From the NCBI GenBank assembly GCA_019454045.1, contig SKCR01018430.1, positions 62,001 through 126,000 of the forward strand: 64,000 nucleotides of DNA, written 5' to 3'. The notes below the pieces were generated by a model, which did not search any database, was not told the DNA's origin, and worked only from the letters and a program-made list of their open reading frames with translations. Below, one piece after another: positions 35,135 through 44,643 of this stretch; within the stretch, counting starts at the first letter, position 1, and every line of letters begins with the position of its first letter. This DNA comes from Zanthoxylum bungeanum. Its lineage: Eukaryota; Streptophyta; Magnoliopsida; Sapindales; Rutaceae. The translations under genes were made by a program, and so were the position numbers.

Positions 35135-37188
35135 TGTTGGAGTTTGCTAAGGTCCCAAGGATCAATAAACAAGCATGAATCAAGTGCGAATACAACGAGG
35201 GAGTTACAGAATACTCACATCGATCGGTTGAGCGACGCAGAGGACAACAAAATCAACTTTCTGCCATTTTGAGTCACGGCAATTCACTGGTTATGCAGTC
35301 CACTGTTTTCGGTTTTGATCACCAAGAATTTGAGCTCCAAGCTTCGTCAAACGATTCCCGGCTCATGGGTGGACTTCCCGGTCACCTTCACATGTCTCGT
35401 AAGTGTGCTAGCACTTGTGATTTTTACCACAAAAATCCCACTTTTGCTTCCCTAGCTCACGGCACTGAACCATAAAAAATGAATAGAGAAATGCCCATTT
35501 GGGCGTGAACAAGAGGAGAGAAGAAGTGAAGTGTTTGATTTATTTTTGTGTATCTAATACCAAAAATAAAAAGTCAAATATCATTATTAAAATGATAAAT
35601 GTCTTTCAGCTTTCAAAAAGCTTTTCAACAACTTCTATCAAGTCCCATCTATCAATCAAGTTGTCAAGTCACATCACTCAAAGTGACAAGTGATTTGACG
35701 CTTGATGCGACTAATGATTTGACGCTTGATTTGACTTGCGTGCCGCACTCGAATACGAAATGCGAATGCACTCGCAAATAATCTCGGGCTCGGGTTCGCT
35801 AATTCCAAATTAATGAATTTTCCGTTGAGACACAATTAAATGATTACGCCTAGTGAAGTCACTATTCACGTCGCTAACGAATTAATTCTAAATTAATTCA
35901 TTCGCCCGAATTAAAATCTAATTTTAATTCCGCGTCGAAATCCAATTTCATTTAATATATCGAATATATTAATTTATCGATTAATTCCAAATTAATCGTT
36001 CTCTCTCTTTAAATGATATTTTATCCCAAATAAAATATCTCCGCAATTAATCCCTGATTAATTTTCTCTCTCATCTAATTAATCCCAGATTAATTAAAAG
36101 TGCGAGTCATACGTCATCGGTGAATCTTCGCGAAGCGACCCATGAGATCCCCGGATATGTTGGCAATAAATTCGGTCGTCGGGCTATCCGAACACGTAAG
36201 TACCAACTACTATGTTTATACCGATTTACAAGATAAGGTTGGCTTCTAGCAAAGCGCCATGCCTACCCAATTCTCCAGAAATATCCTTACAGGAATGAAA
36301 GATCTATATCAGGCGTAGTATACGTAGTATTGCGTATTTTTATCCAGTATCGGATGATCACATGCAAGGCCCGGGGCTGGTACAGTGTCTGCCCCGTACG
36401 AAGCATATATCGGATTACGAGCAACTAGTTTCTTTAATATCGGATAATCATGACCAAGTCATATTATCCCGACGGTTGCAAACTTTTTAGAGAACCAGTT
36501 CTGTATCCCTGCGCGATCATTAACTACATATGACTGGAGTGACACTTCCGTCTTGACACCACACCCAACACACTACGATTCTCAATATACCCAGCATAGG
36601 CGTACACAGAACCTGTTAAAGCCCTGGACGACCGCAACCAAAGTATATTGATTGTCGCAAGTATTAGCGGTGCGAGTCTCAGGTTAAGACCAAATACACC
36701 TACCCTGATTTCAGACTTCCATAGACACATAGTCATACTACTAATGGAATTCCGAGGGGGTCTATCCAGAGCGAAGCTGTTTCTCGTACCATCGGTAAAA
36801 CACAACCTCCTATTACACTTGCATGAGTATCCTATGCCCAAATATATGAGAACTATGCCGTTATGCCCTCACAACGACATCAAGTGTAATACTAGTCTTT
36901 TACGTATTATCGATGTCTAATCTCGATAATACTCTGACTAGGGATATTTAATGATTTATCCTTCGTGGATTGATACTGGATGAGATACTGGTAATAGGTG
37001 CACTGCAGTGCACTGTCTCATATCATTCTCAATCCAGGAACAAATCATAGGGACCTCATATCATTTATATATCTTGGTGATCTAATCACAAATGATAAGA
37101 GTGCAATCTCTTTTGTCACATAGTTAATTTGTACAACAACACCGTGATCGCTACAAATAGTGACGCTATGGGTCATAATTGTCCAACA
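35135..37188 (-). repeat. Solo Copia LTR H
   Basis: One full LTR of 2054 bp, TGTTGG to CCAACA on the plus strand, flanked by GGCCA on both sides and with no internal sequence attached. It is related to the LTRs of C. This is the standard product of recombination between the two LTRs of one element. It carries a 36-bp extra segment at 36979-37014 and the hairpin cluster at about 35790-36095. Confidence 0.94.
36979..37014. repeat. 36-bp insert with perfect palindrome in solo LTR H
   Basis: Other LTRs read directly from TGATACTG to TCTCATATC. Here 36 bases intervene, including a second GATACTGG and the 16-base palindrome GTGCACTGCAGTGCAC (36998-37013). No function is assigned. Confidence 0.8.
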
Positions 37189-37193
37189 GGCCA
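37189..37193 (-). repeat. Target-site duplication of solo LTR H, right copy
   Basis: GGCCA, identical to 35130-35134. Confidence 0.92.
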
Positions 37194-37421
37194 TACCAAA
37201 GCATAAAATGCATTAGCTAATGACAAAACTATTAGGTGTATCCAAGCCACCTAATAGACATAATTACTTGGATGACATGGTAAACCATATGTCTTTGTCT
37301 CCAATGGTAAATAAAAATCAATATATTAATAATGATTTATTTACCTTCAATTATGTTATAGTAATTATCTCATAATTATTACTAACTTGATTATCTCATA
37401 ATCAAGACTTGATTGTCTCAT
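37194..37421 (-). repeat. LTR of unclassified element G, part 2
   Basis: Continues the tandem unit of 35076-35134 directly (TACCAAAGC follows GGCCA in both the interrupted and the uninterrupted copy). Its outer end is not seen; it is cut at 37422 by the Gypsy LTR. Confidence 0.6.
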
Positions 37422-37952
37422 TGTAGGCACTGCATTTTTGCATAAGTCCCGATGATGAGCTTCGTATGGAGGCACTACCCGATAAGTTGCGGAAGTCGGA
37501 AGGGAAAATTTTAAAATCAATACTTTGTTGGACTTACTTCGTTTTCTTAGCCTCAGGTTCGCTCGATTAATCTTTGTTTTAAAATTTATCCTCGGTCCAA
37601 AACCCCCGCTACCCATACCAAGCCACACACCCAAGCCCACACACCACCAACCACACGCCCAAGCCCACCAAAGAACCAAGCTCCACACGCCCAAGCCCAC
37701 CAAACCCATCCAAAAAATATCCAACACATTAAACACATGTTAAAATCTAAACAAATCACCTTCATAATTTAAATAAATCACATGCCTAAATTAAATAAAT
37801 CAAATCAAATCCCATAAATCCATTTCCTAAACTAAAACAAATCACCTTCCTAATTGAATGGATCTTTTTCTTGTAACACACTAATTAAAAGATATCCCCC
37901 ATAATTGCATGATTTCTTTCCTACCCAAATAAGGACAACCCTAACCCTTTCT

Positions 37953-37962
37953 TATAAAAAGG
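37953..37962 (+). promoter_or_regulatory. Probable TATA box of the Gypsy LTR
   Basis: TATAAAAAGG within the LTR, a close match to the plant TATA consensus. Transcription would be expected to start about 30 bases downstream; no start site can be shown from sequence. Confidence 0.55.
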
Positions 37963-37999
37963 AGCACAAACCAAAACCTTGAGCCATAGTACATTCATG

Positions 38000-38480
38000 C
38001 CCAAGACAAGAAGAATAGCCTCCCCACTGCCGTGAAACACACTTCTAATACAGTCCTCGATTGCCGTAAAAACAGTCCATCGAACACCCTTCAATCACCG
38101 AAACCAGCAAGCTCAAAAACCCCACCTCCATTGCCATGAAATAGTCCCTAAAAATCCCCTCCAAATACCGTACAAACAGCCCCAAACTGCACCCTAAATA
38201 TCGCAGGAACAGCCCTCCAAATACCGCACAAACACACCCCCAAACTGTACCCTAAAACCGAAAAACCAAACCCCTTAAATCCCTAAAAAACTGCAAAATA
38301 GTCCACCAAAACAGCAGTTAAATACACCTCTAAACAGTCCCATAATTCACGCCAAACAGTAAAAAAATACAGCCCTAAACAGCCCCCAAAATACAAAAAA
38401 CTGCACCCCTAAAACAGTCCCTCAATCACAAAAAAAAAATTGCACTTTAAAGTAGTCCAAAACAACAGAAAAAATAGTAA
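38000..38480 (+). repeat. C/A-rich degenerate repeat tract in the Gypsy LTR
   Basis: Irregular repeats built on AAACAGCCC, ATACCGCA and CCCTAAA-like words, almost free of G on this strand. This strong strand bias lies directly downstream of the TATA box, so it would be the first part of the transcript. Confidence 0.65.
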
Positions 38481-39033
38481 AAACAACAAAACATTGAACC
38501 AGTGAACCGGAGGAGTTGCAGAGCATTAACCCTTCCGACGGTCGCGTAACGCACTTCCAAGTGGCGACTTAAAAGGTAAGACCTGAGGGCACCATTTTAT
38601 TTACTCTCGTTCATCTTTTTTTATTATTTATTAGTATTTCTTCGCATGCGTATTGTTGGTTCATGTATGTTGTGGCCATTGGATGAATGATTTTGTGCTA
38701 TCCCTCGTGGTATATCGGATGGAAACCCAGACATAAATTCTGTAGCCGAATCCAAATGGACGATAGTGCGGTCTGAATTTGGGATACAATTCCACGTAAT
38801 ACTTGAGAAACACACATATTTCATTTTATCTAATCTTGTGTTTATCCATGGTTCATTAGAAATAGCACATTATTTCCATGCATGATTTAGTTATTTCTTT
38901 CGCATTATGAGCTTAATTATATCTCTCCAATGTTTATGTTTAACCAATTACTATTTATTTATGTTTCCGCATTTATCAATTTAATATGTTCATGAAATTG
39001 TGTGCTCACCGTTATGTTGATTTACTTTTATGC

Positions 39034-39110
39034 ATGCAAACTTAGATATAGGTTCTACTCCTATGTATGCAAACTTAGATATAGGTTGTATGCAAACTTA
39101 GATATAGGTT
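39034..39110 (+). repeat. 21-bp tandem repeat, three copies
   Basis: The unit ATGCAAACTTAGATATAGGTT occurs at 39034-39054, 39067-39087 and 39090-39110 with spacers of 12 and 2 bases. The copies appear identical. Confidence 0.9.
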
Positions 39111-39375
39111 ATTCTTGCGTATGTATGTTGCGTAGACTTGGTTATATTATCGCATAAATCCGTTTATTACAAGTGGCATAAGTAAGGGACAATTCCAAAC
39201 CCAACGGTTTGAGGACTTCCCTTGCGAGGGGTGAGTGCGGCCTTAAATCATTTCCCAGTTCACACTGGGTGGCAACTCCATTTTATTTCTCTAATTTAGT
39301 CCCCCGCGGGCTACTCTATACTATTTATATAGTCGCGAGCCCGGACGGCGTCGCCGAATTCTGTGTCCTACAGTC

Positions 39376-39393
39376 TGGCGACTCCACTGGGGA
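39376..39393 (+). other. Primer-binding site of the Gypsy element
   Basis: TGGCGACTCCACTGGGGA lies three bases after the LTR end. It would pair with a tRNA ending in CGCCA, possibly tRNA-Arg as reported for Tat/Ogre elements; the tRNA identity is from memory of the family. Confidence 0.75.
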
Positions 39394-40328
39394 TAGAGAA
39401 TCGGCCCCGAAATAATGTCTTGTAATGTTTGTGATTTTTATTTTAGTTAACCGTGTCTACAGTGGGTTTAAGGGGTTTAATAAAAGGAACTATTAAAGCT
39501 AGGTAATGGTTTGGTTTCTTCCTTCATTCACTACCTTTCTATAAGGAAAAGTTGTGAAGACACCTAGATAATCATTTACTCGAAACTTACCGTGATGGAC
39601 TAATTTGGAGGACCTATTATTTATTCCTATCACCAAGGCAATAAGAGCCTAAGAGGCAAGGGTATTTAAGAGAGTTCGCTCCACCCTCCCTCTGGGGAAT
39701 CTTCAATAAGAAATCCATTTGACAGTCAATCATGTATCATCCCTCGTTGGGACGTACCTTAGGGTATAAAAAAGGGTGCGTTCACTCGATCGCTCGAACC
39801 CTTGAGTGGGGAGACCTAGTTATGGGCAATCATTCGCCAGTGGGAGCCTTTATCTACACTCCCATAAACCCACATGTGAACCATAGTTGTATGACCAATA
39901 GAAACCATACATTTATGCTTGTGTTTGGGACTATCATCATTTGGATTCAGTTGGACCTTTCGTCATGGGATGTGAACTTGTTGGTCCATTTAAACTGGGA
40001 CGAGTTTGTGTCTTATGACAATTGGGCCAAAAGCTTCTAAAATGACGACGGGCCATTTTATGTTTGGGCCCCTTACCATTTGAAGTTATTTAACCATGTT
40101 ATCGCGAAAGTGTAAACCTGTTGGGCCTTTTTCAACTGGGACAAGTTTGTACCTCGCAATAGTATGATTGAATGCTTTAAAATGATAATGGGCTGACTTG
40201 TATGAAAGCCTTGACGGGCTTATATATTCCATGCATCGCACACATACATGCTGACTAAAAGTTTTAAAAGCCACCATAGATACCCAACTTAGGGAAGAAG
40301 GAAGACTAGTCAAAAACCAATAGCCAAC
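39394..40328 (+). other. Gypsy leader
   Basis: About 0.9 kb between primer site and gag. Short open frames only (for example 39732-40040); none shows a recognisable domain. Confidence 0.65.
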
Positions 40329-41892
40329 ATGAGCGAGTCAGTTAACGAGGGATCTCGTATGGATCAGCTAGAGACTAATCTCACTAAGATCATCGAACAG
40401 TTGCAAGCTTTGACCGCCGCTGTGGCCAATGTGGTAGTGCCCCACGCTGGCGGCGGCTCTGAGAATGTGAGGTGGGAAAAGCCTCCGAATGGGTTGAATA
40501 ATGAGATCTCTGTTTTTGATGATGACATGGCTGTGTATGCCGCGTGAAGGATAGCCGGGTCTCAGGCCGAATTACAGAAACTTCGGGATCATGTAGAGTC
40601 AGTTACCCGCAAGCTGAAGGGTAAGCATGAGGATTTGCTAGACTACGATGCGATGACTTTTGAGGAGTAGCTGCCGGCTCAATTCAAGATGCCTGACATA
40701 GCCAAGTTCAATGGGAACATGGATCTGAGGGTCCATCTCCGAAAGTATGTTTCTGTGATGAGTTCAGTGGGCCTGTCGAAGCGTCAGGTTCAGAATATGT
40801 TCAGGATGTCGCTTGAGGGGGCACCCGTGGTATGGTATCACGGCATTGAGAGGAAGGTCAAAGATGATTGGAGAGCATTGGCAGAGGCCTTTCTGAATCA
40901 GTATGTCACGGATTTGGAGATCGACTTGTCACTTCGCGACTTGGAGAATACCAAATAGAAGCCGGAGGAGTGCTTCAAGGATTATGTAGATCGCTGGAGA
41001 AGCCAGCTTCTGAAAATGCAAACTCGGCCCTCGGAAAAGGATCAGATCAAGATGATCATTAAGGGCACCAAACCTTCTATTTATGGCAAGTTGAGGAGGA
41101 TGACCTCTATGATTACCGATTTTCGGCATTTGAGGGAGACTGTCATGGACATTGAGGAAGAAGAAGCTGAGAACAGAAAGTTTTATGGCCTGAACAGAAG
41201 GACTGTTGGAGGATCATCAGGTACCAAGCCCGTTTCTACTGAGGTTACCGCCATCAGAAATCAGCATTTCTCTAACCTGGGTAGGCCTTTGTCTAAAGTG
41301 CTTGAGAAGTTGACGAGACAAGGACTCCTAAAACCCTTAGAGACTAGACCAATTCCCAATCCTCCACCACCACACCTCAATATGAACCTATATTGCCGTT
41401 ACCACCAGCAAAAAGGCCATGACACCGATAACTGCGCCCGCCTCAGACATGAAATCCAAGACCTCATCGACTCCCACAAAATACCTGACCCAGAAAAAGA
41501 ACAACCCAACACACAAAGAAACCCCATACCCAACTACCATTTTGTTCCACCACCCACATACATGATTAGCTCCGGCCTACCTGAAAGCCTTGTCCTCCAA
41601 ACCCTTGACCACCAAGCCTTTTGCCTGGGGATTTGGGATAGGAACAGTGAGGATGAAATGGAGCAGGGGAAGAATTTCTGGGAGGACTTCTCAAGCAGTG
41701 ATGAAGAGGAGGTAAAAGGAATGACACGCAGTGGATATTTTTACAGTGATACAGCGGAGAAAGGTAAATAAGTGTTAATCGAAGGCAGAAAAGTGGCAGA
41801 GAATATGGATAATGCTGAAAGAGATGTGGTGCTGCGTCAGTTGAGGAAAATACGAGCACATGTAAGCATCTGAGAGTTGTTGTGTGCCTCTC
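40329..41892 (+). pseudogene. Gypsy gag with nonsense codons
   Basis: One reading frame from ATG 40329 to 41771 is interrupted only by TGA (40545-40547), TAG (40668-40670) and TAG (40956-40958), all in the same frame. The N-terminus has a helical coiled-coil-like stretch (LETNLTKIIEQLQALTAAV). The central capsid part contains WYHGIERKVKDDWRALAEAFLNQY. Near residues 355-380 is a C-X2-H-X4-H-X4-C knuckle (CRYHQQKGHDTDNC) with proline-rich flanks. The frame ends at TAA 41769-41771; further recognisable sequence follows to a 1-base shift near 41892. Each of the first three stops is one C-to-T change away from R (CGA) or Q (CAG). Confidence 0.85.
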
Positions 41893-42663
41893 AAGAGTGC
41901 CATGGTTGAGGCCTTGAGCAAGATAATATTATCGGAAGATGCCAACCCTACAATGTTCATAGGATCGGTGCAGAAGGAAGCTTTACATATGATAAGCTTT
42001 TCCGAGGAGGAATTATGGGTGGAAGGAAGGAATCACAATATGCCACTATTCATAAGAGCAGAAGTGAGGGGCAATAAGACATCTTGTGTGATGGTGGATG
42101 ATGGCTCATCTATCAATATATGTCCTTTGAAGATTCTATCGAGGTTGGGTATGAAGGCGACATATCTGAATCCCTTCAACATGACTATCAAGGCGTATGA
42201 TGATAGCAAACGGGGAGTAGATGGCACTTTTGTTGCGATAGTCAAAGTGGGCCCAATTGAGGATGAGGTTGAGTTCACGATGCTTGATATCCCGACCATT
42301 TTTTCTTTACTATTGGGGAGACCATGGTTTCACAAGCTTGGGGGCGTGCCCTCCACTTTGCACCAGGTCATTAAGTTTCCGTACGGGGGAGAGATTGTCA
42401 CTATTAGAGCTAAAGTAGACAATGCTATAGCCGCCTTGGAGATACAACTTTTCACGAGGTTCCAAGTGTCGGAAACCTTTGAGGAATGGGTGGATCCTAA
42501 GGTGGATAGGATCATGGAGAAGATGAAGTTCGAGTCGGGTACAAGTTCGAGTGTTGGAGGAGCATTGCCTGACTTCAAGGGGCAGACCACCAGGAGAGGT
42601 TTGGGATACAAATCCGACGAGGATAAGTCAAATACTAAGAAGAAAAGGTTAAAGATGACATAA
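41884..42663 (+). pseudogene. Gypsy aspartic protease region
   Basis: Open stretch of 259 codons with the protease active site VMVDDGSSINICPLKIL (about residues 72-88) and the later LLGRPWFHKLGGVPSTLHQ motif conserved in Tat proteases. It ends at TAA (42661-42663), one base from a glutamine codon, and the same frame continues at 42664 into the region before reverse transcriptase. In the intact element this is the N-terminal part of Pol. Confidence 0.84.
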
Positions 42664-43701
42664 TATTTTGTGAAAGCCACGGGGTACCAAGGAGAGCCTG
42701 AACCAGTGGAAGTCAACGGGATCATGGTACCAGGATTTGAGATCTTCCAAGATGTGATGGGCGAGAAACTGCTGGCAGAAGAAGTTGCAAATGAGGAAGA
42801 CAAGTGGGAGGAGGAGTTTATGCAGCTGGAGAGCCTGACTCTCGAGGAGAACAATGAGACCAAAGAAGACCCATCTGGGGAGGACGAAGATATTTATCTC
42901 CTTAATTTATTTGAGTGTACCCCCGCATTCGCTAATAATAAAGACATTCATTTCGCTTATTTGTCTGAGTCTCTTCCTTTCAACTTGCATGACTTGAGTA
43001 TATTTGACATCAACTCAACCAAAACGAACACATTTAACCTTGGTATGCCTGAAATCCCCAAGGAGATTCTAATTGCAAGTGAGGTTACCTCTGAAGAGCG
43101 GAAGGAATTAAAAGGAATGTTAGTCAAATATGCCAAAGTATTCGCTTGGTCCTATGAGAACATGCCCGGAGTGGACAGAAGTATCGCCCAACACACAATA
43201 CCGACTTATGAGAACATGAAGCCGGTAAAACAGAAGCTCTGAAGGATGAGACCTGAGTGGGCCGAGAAGGTTAGAGAAGAAGTCAAGAAACAGATAGATT
43301 TTGGATTTCTAGAAGTAATGAAGTACCCTGAGTGGTTGGCAAACATTGTGCCAGTACCGAAGAAAGATGGGAAGGTCAGAATGTGCGTGGATTATAGAGA
43401 CCTTAACAAAGCTTGCTCGAATGATGATTTTCCTTTACCCCATATAGACGTACTGGTCGACAACGTGGCTTTATCTTCCATGTACTCATTCGTAGATGGG
43501 TTCTCGGGATATAATCAGGTTCTTATGGCTGAAGAAGACAAACATAAGACTATCTTTGTCACGGAGTGGGGTACGTATTACTACAAGGTGATGCCGTTTG
43601 GGCTCAAGAATGTAGGAGCCACTTATCAACGGATGGCCACTACGTTATTCCACGACTTAATACAGAAGGAGATTGAAGTATATGTGGACGACATATGGTG
43701 A
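42664..43701 (+). pseudogene. Gypsy reverse transcriptase, first part
   Basis: The frame of the protease continues. An acidic linker (42670-43000) leads to reverse transcriptase. Readable motifs are VPVPKKDGKVRMCVDYRDLNK, DDFPLPHIDVL, YSFVDGFSGYNQ, MPFGLKN and the catalytic YVDD at about 43680-43691, intact. A TGA (43240-43242) lies in frame before the conserved MRPEWAEKV block, one C-to-T change from CGA. The frame is lost right after YVDD by a single-base deletion, and a stop follows. Confidence 0.86.
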
Positions 43702-44643
43702 ATTCGGAGACGAGAAGCGGACAAATAGAGGCACTAGAGAAGTTCCTTCAAAGAGTCAACAAATACAACTTGCGACTAAATCCTAAGAAGTCCATGTTCG
43801 GAGTAACGTCAGGAAAGTTACTAGGACACACGGTGGGAATGGGAGGAATAGAAGTAGACCCTGAGAAGATCAAAGCAATTATCGAGATGCCCGCGCCGAA
43901 GACAGAAAAAGAAGTTAGAGTATTCCTCGGGAAAATCCAGTACATCAGTCAATTCATCGCCAAGCTGATGTTAGTATGCGAGCCTATCTTCAAATTGATG
44001 AGGAAGGACCAGCCAGTTAAATGGAATGAGCAATGCCAAGAAGCCTTCGACAATATCAGAAAATACTTGGTGAAACCTCCTGTCTTAAAACCTCCAAGAC
44101 CGGGCAAACCCTTAGTACTATATTTGGCCATAGAACCCGAAGCGCTGTGGGTGATGATGATACAAGCAGATGAGACGGGAGTAGAGCATGCAGTCTACTA
44201 CCTCAGTAAGAAGATGCTTCCTTATGAAGCCCGCTATCAAGAAGTGGAGAAGATCTGTTTGGCAGTAGTATATGCGTCCAGAAAATTACGTCATTACTTC
44301 CAATCTTACAAGATCCAGGTAGTAGCAAAGGAGAATCCCTTGAAGTATCTGCATTCGGTGCCTTCGCTAGTAGGGAAGTTAGGCAGATGGTTGGTGTTGC
44401 TGACATAGTTTGATGTTGAGTATCTCACTTCTAAAGTAATCAAAGGTCGATCCGTAGCGGAGTTCCTGGCACTATAACCTATAGAAGGAGACCAATAAAA
44501 GTTTGAATTCCCAGACGAGGAAATCCATGCAATAACGGTCCAATGATGGAAGATGTACTTTGACAGAGCAGTGAACTACAAAGGAGCCGGGATAGGAATC
44601 ATGATAGTAACCCCCGAAGGAGAAACCTTGCCTATGGCCAAGA
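43692..44643 (+). pseudogene. Gypsy reverse transcriptase end, RNase H and start of second RNase H
   Basis: The shifted frame 43695-44408 holds the thumb (FLQRVNKYNLRLNPKK, LLGHTVG) and the Gypsy RNase H (AVYYLSKKMLPYEARYQEVEK, LRHYFQSYKIQV). After a stop (44406-44408) the same frame continues with more stops. MYFDRAVNYKGAGIGIMIV (about 44550-44610) has the look of the archaeal-type second RNase H that defines Tat elements. It ends within MAKRLN at the junction with Copia D, so the catalytic domain is incomplete and integrase is absent. Confidence 0.82.

Larger units (their letters stand above)
37422..39372 (+). repeat. 5' LTR of the Gypsy element
   Basis: 1951 bp bounded by the inverted ends TGTAGG and CCTACA and followed by a primer site. 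It has a TATA box (37953-37962), a C- and A-rich stretch of degenerate short repeats (about 38000-38480) and three copies of a 21-bp unit (39034-39110). Confidence 0.85.
37422..44643 (+). mobile_element. Tat-type Gypsy element, 3' end missing
   Basis: 5' LTR (37422-39372), primer site, about 0.9 kb leader, gag, protease, reverse transcriptase, RNase H and the beginning of a second, archaeal-type RNase H. The second RNase H, the VDDGSSINICP protease motif and the CRYHQQKGHDTDNC knuckle point to the Tat lineage of plant Gypsy elements. Integrase and the 3' LTR are absent because Copia D adjoins at 44644. The coding region has several nonsense codons and at least two frameshifts. Its left edge cuts LTR G, so it probably inserted there (predicted duplication CTCAT, 37417-37421; the right partner is not in view). 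Confidence 0.87.

Noticed and set aside
37525..37743. Pro/His-rich open frame (TPKPTHHQPHAQAH)
   Set aside because: It is a simple repeat of CCCAAGCCCAC words inside the Gypsy LTR.
40086..40313. Minus-strand open frame in the Gypsy leader
   Set aside because: No recognisable motif, short, and within retrotransposon untranslated sequence.
42330..42863. 177-codon minus-strand open frame
   Set aside because: Antisense to the Gypsy protease and linker; serine-rich composition follows from the sense codons.
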